A stretch of 64,000 bases of DNA from Clostridia bacterium (GCA_017623435.1 JAGAPD010000019.1:1-64000); one strand, 5' to 3'. Shown: positions 27,213 to 37,090, counted from the stretch's first letter. A program made the numbers and translations. Notes: a model not told the origin generated them from the sequence alone.

Positions 27213-28025
27213 TTACTTTCTGTTAAGGAGTTTTTTGATTATCCAGCATTGAGTTCGCTTGGGCAGAATGCCGAGCAAAACGAGACCGGCGTTACGGTGT
27301 TTGTTATAAATAAGTTTGGGGTGGCGTTTCGTGGACGCTTTGTAAACGAGTTTTGCAAGCGTAGTTGCGCTCATAGGTTTTCCCATAAACTTTTTGGTTA
27401 TGGCAAGGAAGTGTTTTGCTTGTCTACTATACAGGGTGGTGGTATCAGAAAGCGTTTGCGTTGCCGTAAGCGAGCCGTCGCAAAGGGGCGTTTGTACTGC
27501 GCCCGGGCGGATTACCACTACTTTTTGTCCTAACAAATTAAGCTCTTGACGGAGTGCCTGCGCGTAGCAGTCGAGCGCCGTTTTCGACACGTTATACAAT
27601 CCGTTAAAGGGCATAGGATCAAGCCCTGCTACCTCGCTCGTGACGATAACCACTCTGCCCGACTTTGCTAAAAGCGAATGGAAAGTTTTGCAAACGAGCA
27701 TACAACCGCACAAGTTTACGTCGATAACTTTTTTCATTTCGCTATAATCATTTTCAACCAGCGACGCCATCTTGTGTATGCCTGCAATATTCAAAACGAC
27801 GTCTAACGTTATGCCCCGTTTTGAAAGTTCTTGCTTAATTTCAAGTAATGCGCTCTCGTCAGTAACCGACGCGGAAAAGTGCGTTAAGCCCTCTTTTTCG
27901 TCCGCGTTTTTAAGGTCGATACCGTAAACGCAGTCACCCTTACTTAAAAAATAATCGCATACGGCTTTACCTATTCCTGACGACGAGCCGGTTATTAAAA
28001 CGTTAAGTTTTCTATCCATATCCAC
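27213..28025 (-). CDS. Short-chain dehydrogenase/reductase (SDR)
   Basis: Classical NAD(P)H-dependent SDR of 270 residues: cofactor motif TGSSSGIGKAV (~12-22), NIAG-type segment LNIAGIH (~80-86), catalytic Ser in VVIVTSEVAG (~126-135) and YNVSK (~142-146). The C-terminal ~40 residues are basic and hydrophobic (LLGILPKRTQCW) as in membrane-associated members. Substrate unknown. The frame opens with GTG at 28025; ATG at 28019 is the alternative. A hairpin (28032-28055) separates it from the galU operon, so it depends on read-through or its own weak promoter. Confidence 0.88.
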   Translation of the reverse strand: MDMDRKLNVLITGSSSGIGKAVCDYFLSKGDCVYGIDLKNADEKEGLTHFSASVTDESALLEIKQELSKRGITLDVVLNIAGIHKMASLVENDYSEMKKVIDVNLCGCMLVCKTFHSLLAKSGRVVIVTSEVAGLDPMPFNGLYNVSKTALDCYAQALRQELNLLGQKVVVIRPGAVQTPLCDGSLTATQTLSDTTTLYSRQAKHFLAITKKFMGKPMSATTLAKLVYKASTKRHPKLIYNKHRNAGLVLLGILPKRTQCWIIKKLLNRK

Positions 28026-28031
28026 CTACGC

Positions 28032-28055
28032 AAAAATCCCCGAGTTGCGGGGATT
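28032..28055 (-). terminator. Terminator of the dgt-galU operon
   Basis: AAATCCCC/GGGGATTT hairpin directly after the stop codon at 28060, with T residues on the minus strand. Confidence 0.75.
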
Positions 28056-28059
28056 TATT

Positions 28060-28740
28060 TTATCCAAATAGTTTTTTAGTTGCGTTATGAGCGTTACCGC
28101 CGATAAGCGTAATTGCTTTTTCTGCGGACAAAACCTGACCGCGCATTTCACTATTCACACCCAAAACGAGCGCGCGCGTTTCGGCAATCATATCACCGTT
28201 ACCGTTAAATCGGTTGTCGCCACTACCAAGCTTGACTTTTAATTTGTTTTCGTACGCGCAAAAGTGCGGTATTCCGTAGCCGTAGCCCATTGAAGAGGTC
28301 GGGCACAGTACGAGTGGCGTACCGCATTGACTCATAAGGTCAACGTCGTCACGATCAAGATAAACTCCACCCACCACCGTGCATTTTTCCAAAAGACCAA
28401 GCTTATGAAGTAACTGCACGGGCGAAAGATGATACTTTACGTCGATAATTCCGATTTCGTCCAAGCTATAACACGCAGATACGATTAGCTTTGCATCGTT
28501 TCCCAGCACCGCGTCAATGACCGCGTCCACCGTTTTTTCGTCGGTAAGTGAGGGCAAAAACAGAAAATCGCCTACCACGTCCCCTTCCGTTTTGACAATC
28601 TTGTACGCAGTTACGCCCTCAAAATCAAAGCGCTCGGGGTAATTAGTCGCGACGGTAAAAGTGGTCGTTTGCGCGCTTTTACCACGCTCGATATCGGCTA
28701 TATCGTCGGTAAAAAGAAAGGCGTTTTCGTAGTTACTCAT
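28060..28740 (-). CDS. Degenerate amidohydrolase-like protein (226 aa)
   Basis: Residues ~105-215 align in order with the C-terminal half of metal-dependent deaminases (SsnA/MtaD type): SPVQLLHKLGLLEKCTVVGG, then YLDRDDVDLMSQCGTPLVLC, PTSSMGYGYGIP, KLGSGDNRFNGNGDMIAET. The parent families are ~400-450 residues, carry an N-terminal HxH metal site and a His where this protein has Gly-Gly (124-125); both are missing here. It therefore looks like a catalytically dead, shortened paralog, or a gene decayed and re-used. Its ATG overlaps the galU stop (ATGA), so the two proteins are translationally coupled. Function unknown. Confidence 0.7.
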   Translation of the reverse strand: MSNYENAFLFTDDIADIERGKSAQTTTFTVATNYPERFDFEGVTAYKIVKTEGDVVGDFLFLPSLTDEKTVDAVIDAVLGNDAKLIVSACYSLDEIGIIDVKYHLSPVQLLHKLGLLEKCTVVGGVYLDRDDVDLMSQCGTPLVLCPTSSMGYGYGIPHFCAYENKLKVKLGSGDNRFNGNGDMIAETRALVLGVNSEMRGQVLSAEKAITLIGGNAHNATKKLFG

Positions 28741-29609
28741 AGCGTTTTTGCAAATTCCTTTAAGTAATTGCGGAAGCGCTCGCCGTATTCATCGCTCTTT
28801 AAGCCAAGCTCGACGATTGCTTGCATTGCGCCGAATTTGTCGCCCATATCGTAGCGTTTTCCCGTAAACTCGTACGCATACACGCCCGATTTAGCACACA
28901 TAGCGTTGAGCGAATCGGTAAGTTGGATTTCTCCGCCCTTACCCGGCTTCGTGATTCTGATTTCGTCGTAAACGCGCTTGTCAAGGACGTATCTTCCTAA
29001 GCTCGTGAGTCGCGACGGAATTTCGTGAAGGGCAGGCTTTTCAATAATCGCCTCGCACTTATGCGCTCTGCCCTCGCTAAAAGCAATCTTCGCAACTCCG
29101 TATTTTACGATATCGTCGGTGTCTACGCGCTGAACGCCCAAAATAGGCGTTTCGTACTTTTCGTAAGCCTTAGCAAGCTGTCCCATAACGGGCTCGTCCC
29201 CCACGATCAAATCGTCGCCCCAACTCAAACAGAAGGGGTCGTCCCCCGTGAATTTCTCCGCTTGAAGCACCGCGTCACCGCTACCCTTGGGCAACGGCTG
29301 ATATGCAAAAAGGATATTTGCACGCGAATAAATGCTTTTGAGAAGGTCAACGTATTCCGTCTTTCCTGCCTTAGATAAAGTGTCCTCGAGCCACGCCGAC
29401 GGAGTGAAATACTCACGAATCATTTCCTTGTGCGAATTGATTACAATCATAATATCCGTAATTCCGCTATTGATTGCCTCGTCCACTATGTAGCTGAGCA
29501 CGGGCGTATCCACTATGGGCAAAATTTCCTTGGGTACGGCTTTCGTGATAGGCAGAAAGCGCGTGCCCATTCCGCCACAGGGGATTACGGCTTTGGTAAT
29601 TTTAGTCAT
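28737..29609 (-). CDS. galU: UTP-glucose-1-phosphate uridylyltransferase
   Basis: Makes UDP-glucose from UTP and glucose-1-phosphate for cell-wall glycans and glycolipids. Signature KAVIPCGGMGTRFLPITKAV (residues 6-25) binds the nucleotide; PKEILPIVDTPVLSYIVDEA (26-45), GDDLIVGDEPVMGQL and IEKPALHEIPSRLTSLGRYV (part) follow. The length, 290, is normal. Ribosome site AAGGGAG. It is near the end of the long dgt-dnaG-rpoD operon, 38 bp after the zinc-ribbon gene. Confidence 0.96.
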   Translation of the reverse strand: MTKITKAVIPCGGMGTRFLPITKAVPKEILPIVDTPVLSYIVDEAINSGITDIMIVINSHKEMIREYFTPSAWLEDTLSKAGKTEYVDLLKSIYSRANILFAYQPLPKGSGDAVLQAEKFTGDDPFCLSWGDDLIVGDEPVMGQLAKAYEKYETPILGVQRVDTDDIVKYGVAKIAFSEGRAHKCEAIIEKPALHEIPSRLTSLGRYVLDKRVYDEIRITKPGKGGEIQLTDSLNAMCAKSGVYAYEFTGKRYDMGDKFGAMQAIVELGLKSDEYGERFRNYLKEFAKTL

Positions 29610-29647
29610 TCTTTTCGCTCCCTTTTCTTGTTAGTAGATTATATGCG

Positions 29648-30361
29648 TCAGGGCTTGTAAATAATACGGTGACAAGTTTCGCAACGGCAATATCCGTTCG
29701 CATTAAGGTCGCGCTTTGCCGTGTCGGAGAGCATCATTCCACACGCACCGCAAGTGGGGAATTTCTCGTCGCCAAGCTGTGCTACGAAAGCTGGATATTT
29801 GCCCTCGCCCGTAAGCTGTTTGTAAATGCCCATAAGCTTTTCGTCAACGCCTGACGCCAAAGCGTCGCGCTTACTTTTAAGCTCCGCAAGGCCACCTTCT
29901 TTGGATTTCTTAAATTCTTCGTATTTTGCTTTTGCAGTTTCGTACTCCGCTCTTGCGGTTTTACCGCCCTTTTGAGCGGTAGCGTATTCAGAAAGCGCCT
30001 TTTCGGCGTTTGCTTTGAGCTGGGACGCCTTTTTCTCCCATTCGCTGAACGTGATTTTAAGCTCTTCAAGCTCGGCAACCGCCTTAGCTTCCTCTTCCGT
30101 GCTAAGCTGTCCTGCGCTGATTTTTACGCAAAGCTCTTCAACTTTCTTTGCGTTTTCGTTCATAAACGCAAGCGCGCTATCGTACTGAGCAAGCACGCTT
30201 TCAGCAGCCGCTTCGCTATCAATACCTTTTTGCTTTGCAGCGTTATAGGCTTCCTTGCTATCTTTCATCTTCTTGTAGTTGGGATCATTCTTGAGCTCGT
30301 CGTTAAGCTTCTTGTATTCAAGGTCTGCTTTTTGATACTTCAATAATGCTTCTAAATTCAT
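29648..30361 (-). CDS. Coiled-coil protein with C4 zinc ribbon (CT398/zf-RING_7 type)
   Basis: Residues ~5-170 form a long charged antiparallel coiled coil. The C-terminus carries four zinc ligands, CGACGMM (~202-208) and CRCETC (~226-231). This is the CT398-like family, commonly encoded next to nif3 and trmK in Bacillota; proposed roles involve nucleic acid or protein-complex scaffolding, with no firm function. Length 237 is typical. Ribosome site GGAGG. Confidence 0.88.
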   Translation of the reverse strand: MNLEALLKYQKADLEYKKLNDELKNDPNYKKMKDSKEAYNAAKQKGIDSEAAAESVLAQYDSALAFMNENAKKVEELCVKISAGQLSTEEEAKAVAELEELKITFSEWEKKASQLKANAEKALSEYATAQKGGKTARAEYETAKAKYEEFKKSKEGGLAELKSKRDALASGVDEKLMGIYKQLTGEGKYPAFVAQLGDEKFPTCGACGMMLSDTAKRDLNANGYCRCETCHRIIYKP

Positions 30362-30399
30362 ATTGCCTCCATTGCGCCCGTGAGCGCACCTGTTGTTTG

Positions 30400-31206
30400 C
30401 TAAATTCTTGGATTGATGTCCTTTTCGGACTGGATAAACGTCACGTCCAAATCCGTTTCCTGAGCCTCTTCGTCAAGTATGCGCACGAGTTCGGAAATAT
30501 AGACGTGCTCCATCGTGTAATGTTGCGGTTCAATGACCGTGATTCCGTTTTCCTTCGCATAAACGGCCACGTGATGCTTTAAGTCTGCCGTTATAAGACA
30601 GTCCGCGCCTGCGTCAAGCGCTAAATCCACGTACGAGGTGTCCCCTCCGCCCGCGCCGTTAATGACTGCCACGCGCGAAACGTAGTCGTACGGCTCACCT
30701 ATAACGCGCACGTAGGCGTCGGAAAAGATTTTTTCCACTTCCTCTTTGAGCGCCGTGACTAATTTTTTCTCTGCAAGGTCGCCCACTCTGCCCAGTCCGT
30801 CAATGTCCGAAATATAGGGGTCCATTACATGGGAGTTTTCAAGGCGAAGTAGTTTTGCTACGTAGTCGTTAATTCCGCCTGCCGTAAAGTCAAGCGAGGT
30901 ATGAGCGGCGTAAATTGCAATACCGCTCTCGATTGCCGTGATTATTTTTCTGCCCAAAACCGTATCGTCGGTGACGCGGTTGGTGGGCATAAAAAGCATC
31001 GGGTGATGCGCGATTATCATTTGCGCGTCAAGCTCGATTGCCTCTGCTAAAACTTCTTCCGTTACGTCCAGACAGCACAAAACCTTGCTTACTTCGTTTT
31101 CAGTTTTGCCAACGATAAGTCCTACGTTGTCGTAGCCGTCCTTGATTGCGTTGCACTCGGGCGCAACGGCGTTAATAAGGCGCACGATATCTTTTACACT
31201 TGCCAT
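30400..31206 (-). CDS. Nif3-like dinuclear metal center protein
   Basis: YqfO/NIF3 family, 268 residues; forms hexameric rings with two metal ions per subunit. Metal ligands visible in LDAQMIIAHHPMLFMP (~59-74, His-His), AAHTSLDF (~98-105), and near the end PQHYTMEHVYISEL (~227-240, His and Glu). The activity is unsettled; some members hydrolyse GTP or other substrates. Start overlaps the trmK stop by 13 bp, the conserved trmK-nif3 pairing. Confidence 0.93.
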   Translation of the reverse strand: MASVKDIVRLINAVAPECNAIKDGYDNVGLIVGKTENEVSKVLCCLDVTEEVLAEAIELDAQMIIAHHPMLFMPTNRVTDDTVLGRKIITAIESGIAIYAAHTSLDFTAGGINDYVAKLLRLENSHVMDPYISDIDGLGRVGDLAEKKLVTALKEEVEKIFSDAYVRVIGEPYDYVSRVAVINGAGGGDTSYVDLALDAGADCLITADLKHHVAVYAKENGITVIEPQHYTMEHVYISELVRILDEEAQETDLDVTFIQSEKDINPRI

Positions 31207-31808
31207 TTAAGTACCTCCTCAATAAGAGCGAGTCGCTGTAAATTGCTTTCGGTTAGCTTGTAACCGCTGATTTTTCTTTTCTGATCGAGCAAAAACGATA
31301 GTAAATGCTCGTTCTTTTGCTTGTAATAAATTCCAAAACTAAGATGTACGTGGGTGGGCGTTTCGCTTTTTCCGGGGACTGCGCGGATAAAATCGTAATA
31401 CTTTCCGCGATCAAAAAAACAAAAGTCCTTTTCAATATTCCAGCCGTTTTCCACTAAGTACTGGCGTAGCTCGTAAACGTTATGTTGCGCGCCTAAAATA
31501 AGCGTGGGCTTATAGGTAAGACGAGAAATTATTTCCAGAATTTTCCGTCCGCCCATACCCGAAATTACGGCTACGTCCACTTCGCGTTCCACGTTATCAA
31601 AGCCGTCGCTTACGACGAAACTGACGTTTTTATAGCCCTCTAAAAGTTGCTGCGCTTTTTTGAGCGAACCAGCGCTTACGTCGGACGCTATAACCTCTTT
31701 TGCACAATTTTGAATGGCGTAAAGCGACACGAGGCCGTGGTCACAGCCCACGTCCACCAAAACGTCACAAGGCGGAATAAGCGTACAAATTGCTTGTATG
31801 CGGTCCAT
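31194..31808 (-). CDS. trmK: tRNA (adenine-22-N1)-methyltransferase
   Basis: SAM-dependent enzyme methylating A22 in tRNA (YqfN/TrmK family). SAM motif LVDVGCDHGLVSLYAI (residues ~18-33), then VIASDVSAGSLKKAQQLL and VAVISGMGGRKILEII (catalytic-site motif). The start ATG (31806-31808) overlaps the rpoD stop as TAATG, so translation is coupled; a longer frame to 31838 would run into rpoD. 204 residues, normal. Confidence 0.93.
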   Translation of the reverse strand: MDRIQAICTLIPPCDVLVDVGCDHGLVSLYAIQNCAKEVIASDVSAGSLKKAQQLLEGYKNVSFVVSDGFDNVEREVDVAVISGMGGRKILEIISRLTYKPTLILGAQHNVYELRQYLVENGWNIEKDFCFFDRGKYYDFIRAVPGKSETPTHVHLSFGIYYKQKNEHLLSFLLDQKRKISGYKLTESNLQRLALIEEVLKWQV

Positions 31809-33052
31809 TAGTCCATATATTCTTTGAGGCGCTTGCAACGCTGGGGATTGCGAAGCTTGCGCAACGCTTTTGCCTCAATCTGACGGATACGTTCACGCGT
31901 AACGCCGAACTCTTTACCTACTTCTTCAAGCGTACGGGAATGTCCGTCGTCAATGCCGTAGCGAAGGCGGAGCACCATTTCCTCGCGCGGAGTAAGCGAA
32001 TCAAGTACGGCAAGAAGCTGTTCTTTGAGCATAGAGAAGGTTGCGGACTCTTGGGGCGAAGATACGTTGATATCCTCGATAAAGTCGCCAAGGTGGCTGT
32101 CCTCTTCCTCACCGATAGGCGTTTCAAGCGACACGGGATCAAGCGCGATACGCTGAATTTCGCGCACTCTCTCTTCGCTCACGCCCATTTCCTCGCTGAT
32201 TTCCGCAGGCGTTGGGTCGCGACCGAACTTTTGAACGAGCAATCTCGTGGTACGGGTGAGCTTATTGATAGTCTCAACCATATGCACGGGGATACGAATC
32301 GTTCTCGCTTGGTCGGCGATTGCACGCGTAATTGCCTGACGAATCCACCAAGTAGCGTAAGTCGAGAATCTGAATCCCTTGGTGTAATCGAACTTTTCAA
32401 CCGCTTTCATAAGACCAAGGTTACCCTCTTGAATAAGGTCAAGGAAAAGCATACCTCTGCCTACGTGGCGCTTTGCAATGGACACGACGAGACGAAGGTT
32501 TGCCTCGCTAAGTCTTTTCTTCGCAGCCTGATCGCCTTCGCTCATTTTATGTGCAAGCTCAAGCTCCTCTTCCACCGTCAAAAGGGGCACTTTACCGATA
32601 TCCTTAAGATAAACCTTGACGGGGTCGTCAATGGATATCTCGCTCATAATCTGATTGATATCGTCGTGAATAAGGTCAAGCGTGTTATTGATGATCTGAA
32701 TGCCGTTTTCACCAAGAATGCGGAAAACCTCTTCCATTTGTTGCGCGTTTGCCTCGCACTCAACGGCAAGCTTTTCGCCCACTTCGTCGTAAGTCAAGTG
32801 GCCGTGAATCTTACCGATTTTGATAAGACGCTTAATCTCGTTTTCAATCTTTTCGCCCAAAGCAATAGCAGGCTTCTTCTCTTCCTGCACCTCGATACCC
32901 TTATCGCAAAGCGCGCTTAAAATAGCGTCGATTACTTCGGGATCGGACTGCTCGCCAAGGAGCTCGTTCACGTCGTCGTAAGTGAGCTTGCCCTGCTTTT
33001 TGTACTTGGTTTCAAGCGTTTTTACAGTTTTGTTAATACGTTGTGCTTCCAT
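31808..33052 (-). CDS. rpoD: Primary RNA polymerase sigma factor, with duplicated region 1.1
   Basis: Housekeeping sigma-70. Region 1.2-2 starts at [20 protein letters not shown] (143-162); region 2.4 reads [20 protein letters not shown], region 3.0 [12 protein letters not shown], region 4.2 [19 protein letters not shown], all canonical. The N-terminus is unusual: two successive segments look like sigma region 1.1, [12 protein letters not shown] (~21-32) and [16 protein letters not shown] (~84-99), each followed by an acidic helix. Region 1.1 blocks free sigma from binding DNA. Ribosome site AGAGGAA. It is 28 bp after a second sigma gene and is coupled to trmK. Confidence 0.95.
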   Translation of the reverse strand: MEAQRINKTVKTLETKYKKQGKLTYDDVNELLGEQSDPEVIDAILSALCDKGIEVQEEKKPAIALGEKIENEIKRLIKIGKIHGHLTYDEVGEKLAVECEANAQQMEEVFRILGENGIQIINNTLDLIHDDINQIMSEISIDDPVKVYLKDIGKVPLLTVEEELELAHKMSEGDQAAKKRLSEANLRLVVSIAKRHVGRGMLFLDLIQEGNLGLMKAVEKFDYTKGFRFSTYATWWIRQAITRAIADQARTIRIPVHMVETINKLTRTTRLLVQKFGRDPTPAEISEEMGVSEERVREIQRIALDPVSLETPIGEEEDSHLGDFIEDINVSSPQESATFSMLKEQLLAVLDSLTPREEMVLRLRYGIDDGHSRTLEEVGKEFGVTRERIRQIEAKALRKLRNPQRCKRLKEYMD

Positions 33053-33080
33053 ATTTTTCCTCTACTAGTTAAAGTTGTTT

Positions 33081-34157
33081 TCAGTTATTATTGCCCGAAC
33101 GCAACGTTTTGTTGAATTTGGGACTGCGTAGTTTTCTGAGTGCGGACTGCTCAATCTGGCGAACGCGCTCTCGTGTTATGTTAAAAATCTTACCTACTTC
33201 CTTGAGCTTCATAGGTATTCCGTTATCTAGCCCATAACGAAGGCGAATAATCAGCGCTTCGCGTGGATCAAGCGAATTGACTACCGTCAGTATCAGATCG
33301 CGCATATATTCGTCTACGACGATTTCTTCCATTGACTTTTCGTTGGGATCGGATAATACGTCCACGAGTGCCGTGTCACCGTCCTCGCCCAGCGTTTCGT
33401 AAATGGATTTTTCCTTCATTTGCAATCGCTGATACATCAGAATTTTCTTTTCACTCTCGCCCATTGCCTTGCTCAGCTGTTCAACCGTCGCAGGCGAGCC
33501 CGTTTTTTGCTCGATCTGATTAGAAAGCCGTTGCATTTTGTCAATCTTGTCAAGCACGTACCCGGGCGTATGTATCGTGCGCGCAATGTCACGCGCGGAG
33601 CGAGTTATCGACTGGCGTATCCACCAGGTCGCGTAGGTTGAAAACCTGAATCCTTTGGTGTAATCGAACTTTTCCGTCGCGGTCATAAGTCCAAGATTAC
33701 CAAGTTGAATGAGATCGTCCAGCTCCATTCCGCGTCCAACGTAACGCTTTGCTACGGATACGACCAAACGCAAATTCGCCTCGATAAGCTTATTCTTTGC
33801 CTCGCGGTCGCCCTTCTGGATTTTCTTTGCTAATTCAATCTCTTCTTCGGCTGAAAGCAAAGCCACTTTTCCAAGCGATTTAAGGTACGATTTCGTCGAA
33901 TCGGCACTAACGTACTCCTCCGTTTGATCGTCAGCCTGCTCCTCCGTGCCCTCACTAACCACTAAAATTCTTTCTTCTTCTAACTTCTTAATCGCCTTTT
34001 CGACGTCCTCAACGGAGGCGTTACAATGCACTACTAAATGCTCGGCGACTTCTTCGGTCGTAAGCCAGCTTTTACGCTTTCCCATTTGCACGAGAATAGC
34101 AAGCTCCTCCTCGACCGTCCTTTGTTGAATCATTTCTTCCTTGTTATCAATCATCAT
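33081..34157 (-). CDS. Second sigma-70 family factor (RpoD-like, group 2)
   Basis: A full-length RpoD paralog: one region 1.1-like segment ([14 protein letters not shown], ~34-47), region 1.2 ([19 protein letters not shown]), region 2 ([20 protein letters not shown]), region 4.2 ([19 protein letters not shown]). Region 2.4 keeps the Gln/Thr that read the -10 box (WWIRQSIT) but the next stretch is [20 protein letters not shown], not [20 protein letters not shown]; the His and Glu of region 3.0 that contact the extended -10 become Tyr and Asp. It should therefore read related but not identical promoters. Starts near 34157/34154, overlapping dnaG; a GTG at 34166 is an alternative. Confidence 0.9.
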   Translation of the reverse strand: MMIDNKEEMIQQRTVEEELAILVQMGKRKSWLTTEEVAEHLVVHCNASVEDVEKAIKKLEEERILVVSEGTEEQADDQTEEYVSADSTKSYLKSLGKVALLSAEEEIELAKKIQKGDREAKNKLIEANLRLVVSVAKRYVGRGMELDDLIQLGNLGLMTATEKFDYTKGFRFSTYATWWIRQSITRSARDIARTIHTPGYVLDKIDKMQRLSNQIEQKTGSPATVEQLSKAMGESEKKILMYQRLQMKEKSIYETLGEDGDTALVDVLSDPNEKSMEEIVVDEYMRDLILTVVNSLDPREALIIRLRYGLDNGIPMKLKEVGKIFNITRERVRQIEQSALRKLRSPKFNKTLRSGNNN

Positions 34158-35913
34158 CCGCTCCACTTTTCAAATTTTTCAAAACCTTTTCAAGTTTTAC
34201 GATTTCCATCAAAAGTTTTGCGTCCTTGCTTTGCTCGTATTCTTTTACGATACGCGCTTTGTCTTGCTCAATTCTCTTGATTTTAAGTCGTTTCACGCAG
34301 TTTTCGTACTGACGACGAAGTGTCTCTTTGTCCTCAGTCATAAACTCGTACTCGGCAATCGCGCGCAAAGTTTCGGGCTTTTCAATATCGTAAAGCGCAG
34401 ATAACCGTGGCGTTTGTCCTTCGCGGATTTTCTCAATACAATATTTGTAGATGCGTCTATCCTCTTCGTTCGAAAGTAGCGTGTAAATATCGTCCTCTTC
34501 GCTAACGTAGTCCTTACCGTAAGCAACGCTCGCGAGAATAAACAGCTGTGCTTTGTCACGATCAGGCGAGGACGTAGCCTCTTCTTGCTGACGGACAGGC
34601 GCATTTTCCTCTACTACGGAGATGTCCGCTTGCTTACGTAGCGCGTCGAACGAATAACCAGTATTGGCGTGCACGATTTTAAGATACTCTTCTTGCTCGA
34701 CGGGATTGTCAAGCGCCTTTATAACCTTCATCGCCTCAATGCCGTACGAAGATTTTCCGTCGGGCGTCGTTAGGTCGTAGCGCTTGCGCAGTACTTCGAG
34801 CTTATACGCAGTAAGCGTGAGTGCCTCGTCAAGAAGTTTTTGGTACGCCTCTTTTCCGCGCGCTTTGATAAGATCGTCAGGATCAAGCTCGTCAGGAAGG
34901 CAAACGACCTTAACGTTAAGCCCCATTTTTTTCAAAATGTCAAGACCGCGCATAGTTGCGAGCTGACCTGCGTTATCGCCGTCGTAACTTACGTAAACGT
35001 TAGGCGAATAGTTTCTGAGTAGTTTTGCCTGCGTTTCGGTAAGCGCCGTACCCATATTAGCGACTGCGGTATCAAAGCCTGCCTTGTGAAGAGCCAGCAC
35101 ATCCATATACCCTTCGCAAATAATGACGTAATTTATTTTTTCTCTCTGTTTTTTCTTTTTGAGAAGATTTATCGCGTACAGCGTTTTACTTTTGTCGAAA
35201 ATAAGCGTGTTCGTGGAGTTGACGTACTTTCGCGAAATATGCGTTTCGGGAGTGATAAGCCGTCCACCAAACGCCACTACTTCGCCAAAATTATTGATGA
35301 TAGGAATCATAAAACGCCCGTAAAAAACGTCGTACCAGTCCGCTCCGCGCTGGGCAATGAGCCCTGCCTCTTTCATTTCCGTCTTAGTGTAGCCCTTGCT
35401 TTCAAGGAAATCAATGATGTCGTTTCCGTCCACGCTAACGCCAAAACCAAAACGAGTGACGAGGTTAGCAGGAATTTGACGGGATTTAATATAATCAAGC
35501 GCGTTTTTCGCTTTGGGCGAGGAAAGATTATCGTGGTAATGCTTTGCCGCGTCGCGCATAAGCGCAAACAACCTGTTACGCTTTTCTCTACTCTTTCCGT
35601 CGTCCTCCTTAAAGCCCGACTGAGGAAGCTCCATTTTAACTTCGTCGGCAAGCATTTTAATAGCGTCAATACGCTCGATACTTTCAATTTTTTGGATAAA
35701 AGAAATGGCGTTACCGCTCTCTTTACAGCCGAAACAGTAGTAATACTGACTGTCCTCGTTGACTACGAACGACGGCGCTTTTTCATGATGAAAAGGACAA
35801 CAACCCCAATGCTTGTTGCCTTTGCGCTTAAGCGGTACGTAACGCGATATAACGTTAACGATATTTACCTGCGAAAGCAGTTTCTCTATAAATTCTCTCC
35901 AATCGTTTGCCAA
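34147..35913 (-). CDS. dnaG: DNA primase
   Basis: Synthesises RNA primers at the replication fork. N-terminal CHC2 zinc finger [18 protein letters not shown] (residues ~37-63); Toprim core [20 protein letters not shown] (~264-283) and [10 protein letters not shown] (~305-314); C-terminal helicase-interaction domain. 588 residues, normal. The initiation codon is TTG at 35913 with AGAGG 8 nt upstream. Second gene of the operon after dgt; its end overlaps the next sigma gene by a few bases. Confidence 0.96.
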   Translation of the reverse strand: MANDWREFIEKLLSQVNIVNVISRYVPLKRKGNKHWGCCPFHHEKAPSFVVNEDSQYYYCFGCKESGNAISFIQKIESIERIDAIKMLADEVKMELPQSGFKEDDGKSREKRNRLFALMRDAAKHYHDNLSSPKAKNALDYIKSRQIPANLVTRFGFGVSVDGNDIIDFLESKGYTKTEMKEAGLIAQRGADWYDVFYGRFMIPIINNFGEVVAFGGRLITPETHISRKYVNSTNTLIFDKSKTLYAINLLKKKKQREKINYVIICEGYMDVLALHKAGFDTAVANMGTALTETQAKLLRNYSPNVYVSYDGDNAGQLATMRGLDILKKMGLNVKVVCLPDELDPDDLIKARGKEAYQKLLDEALTLTAYKLEVLRKRYDLTTPDGKSSYGIEAMKVIKALDNPVEQEEYLKIVHANTGYSFDALRKQADISVVEENAPVRQQEEATSSPDRDKAQLFILASVAYGKDYVSEEDDIYTLLSNEEDRRIYKYCIEKIREGQTPRLSALYDIEKPETLRAIAEYEFMTEDKETLRRQYENCVKRLKIKRIEQDKARIVKEYEQSKDAKLLMEIVKLEKVLKNLKSGADDD

Positions 35914-35930
35914 AAAATAATCCTCTTCGT

Positions 35931-36926
35931 TTAATACTTCGACCAGCTTTTAGGAATGGTAATGTCCTCGTACACGCGCACAGCGTACTGGTCACTCATC
36001 ATAGAAATGTAGTCGCACACTTTTTGCTCGAGCGTACTGTCCATATCCAAAAATTCACGGGGGAGCGCGTCCTTGTGATTATAAAAATACTCGTACAGGA
36101 ATTTTATCATATCAACGGCCTTGTGCTCCTCCACCTTCGCGATAGACGAACGGTAAACCTTGTCGAACATAAACTTCCTTAGTCCCATAATCTTCTCTTT
36201 GAACTCTTCCGACGGACCGACCTCACGCTTGCCGTAACTGTTTTCGATCATATCAACGATCATTGAGTTGATGCGCGCGCCGTTACTAAACCCAAAAGTC
36301 TGACGAAATTCAAGCGGAATATCGTCGGGCGAAAGCACTCCGCCACGGATAGCGTCGTCAATATCGTGGTTTATGTAGGCAATTCTGTCGCTCCACGCAA
36401 CGACGTGTCCTTCGGGAGTTGCCGCGTTACCGCGACTGGTGTGATTAAGTATGCCGTCACGCACTTCAAACGTCAGGTTCATACCCTTGCCGTCGTACTC
36501 TAAAACGTCCACCACGCGAAGTGATTGCTCGTTATGCTCAAAATGCGTAAACTCGTTAAGCGCCCTCTCGCCTGCGTGACCGTAAGGCGTATGTCCAAGG
36601 TCGTGACCTAAGCTTATCGCCTCGGTAAGATCCTCGTTAAGTCTGAGCGCACGGGAAATCGAACGCGCAATCTGGCTTACTTCCAGCGTGTGAGTAAGTC
36701 TGGTGCGGTAATGGTCACCCTCGGGCGCAAGAAAAACTTGCGTTTTGTGCTTTAACCGACGAAACGCCTTGCAATGAATTATTCTATCTCTATCACGCTG
36801 AAACTCCGTTCGCGTTTGGCTTTCAGGGATTTGGATTTGTCGTCCGCGAGTATCCTGCGAGCGCGTCGCAAAGGGGGACAAATAACTTTTTTCTATCTCG
36901 TACGTAATTGACTTATAATCTTTCAC
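35931..36926 (-). CDS. dgt: dGTP triphosphohydrolase-like HD-domain protein
   Basis: HD-superfamily nucleotidase converting dGTP (or dNTPs) to the nucleoside and triphosphate. Motifs: HKTQVF (~59-64), RTRLTHTLEVSQIARSISRA (~74-93), the metal-binding LGHDLGHTPYGHAGERAL (~106-123), and WSDRIAYINHDIDDA (~184-198) with the last Asp. At 331 residues it is the shorter bacterial type. Translation starts at GTG 36926 with GGGTGAG upstream. First gene of the replication/transcription operon. Confidence 0.92.
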   Translation of the reverse strand: MKDYKSITYEIEKSYLSPFATRSQDTRGRQIQIPESQTRTEFQRDRDRIIHCKAFRRLKHKTQVFLAPEGDHYRTRLTHTLEVSQIARSISRALRLNEDLTEAISLGHDLGHTPYGHAGERALNEFTHFEHNEQSLRVVDVLEYDGKGMNLTFEVRDGILNHTSRGNAATPEGHVVAWSDRIAYINHDIDDAIRGGVLSPDDIPLEFRQTFGFSNGARINSMIVDMIENSYGKREVGPSEEFKEKIMGLRKFMFDKVYRSSIAKVEEHKAVDMIKFLYEYFYNHKDALPREFLDMDSTLEQKVCDYISMMSDQYAVRVYEDITIPKSWSKY

Positions 36927-36943
36927 TTTTTCTCACCCATTAG

Positions 36944-36972
36944 ATATTACAAGCAAAATTTTTTAAATGCAA
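36944..36972 (-). promoter_or_regulatory. Promoter of the dgt-dnaG-sigma-rpoD operon
   Basis: On the minus strand TTGCAT (36967-36972), 17 bp, TAATAT (36944-36949). Predicted RNA start is ~11 nt before the GTG, just ahead of the ribosome site. Confidence 0.6.
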
Positions 36973-37061
36973 GCGTTTTTACGCCCTTTAACGCAAAATT
37001 ATTAATTTTTTTTGCAAAAATTTGCACTTAAATAAAATTTTATTTTATTACGCGACATCTC

Positions 37062-37090
37062 TTGACTTTGTTTTTGACAATTTGTATAAT
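37062..37090 (+). promoter_or_regulatory. Promoter of PHP-domain gene
   Basis: TTGACT (37062-37067), 17 bp, TATAAT (37085-37090), 36 nt before ATG 37126. Confidence 0.8.

Noticed and set aside
31790..32920. 376-codon frame opposite rpoD
   Set aside because: Antisense shadow of a highly conserved gene, no start signal and no domain.
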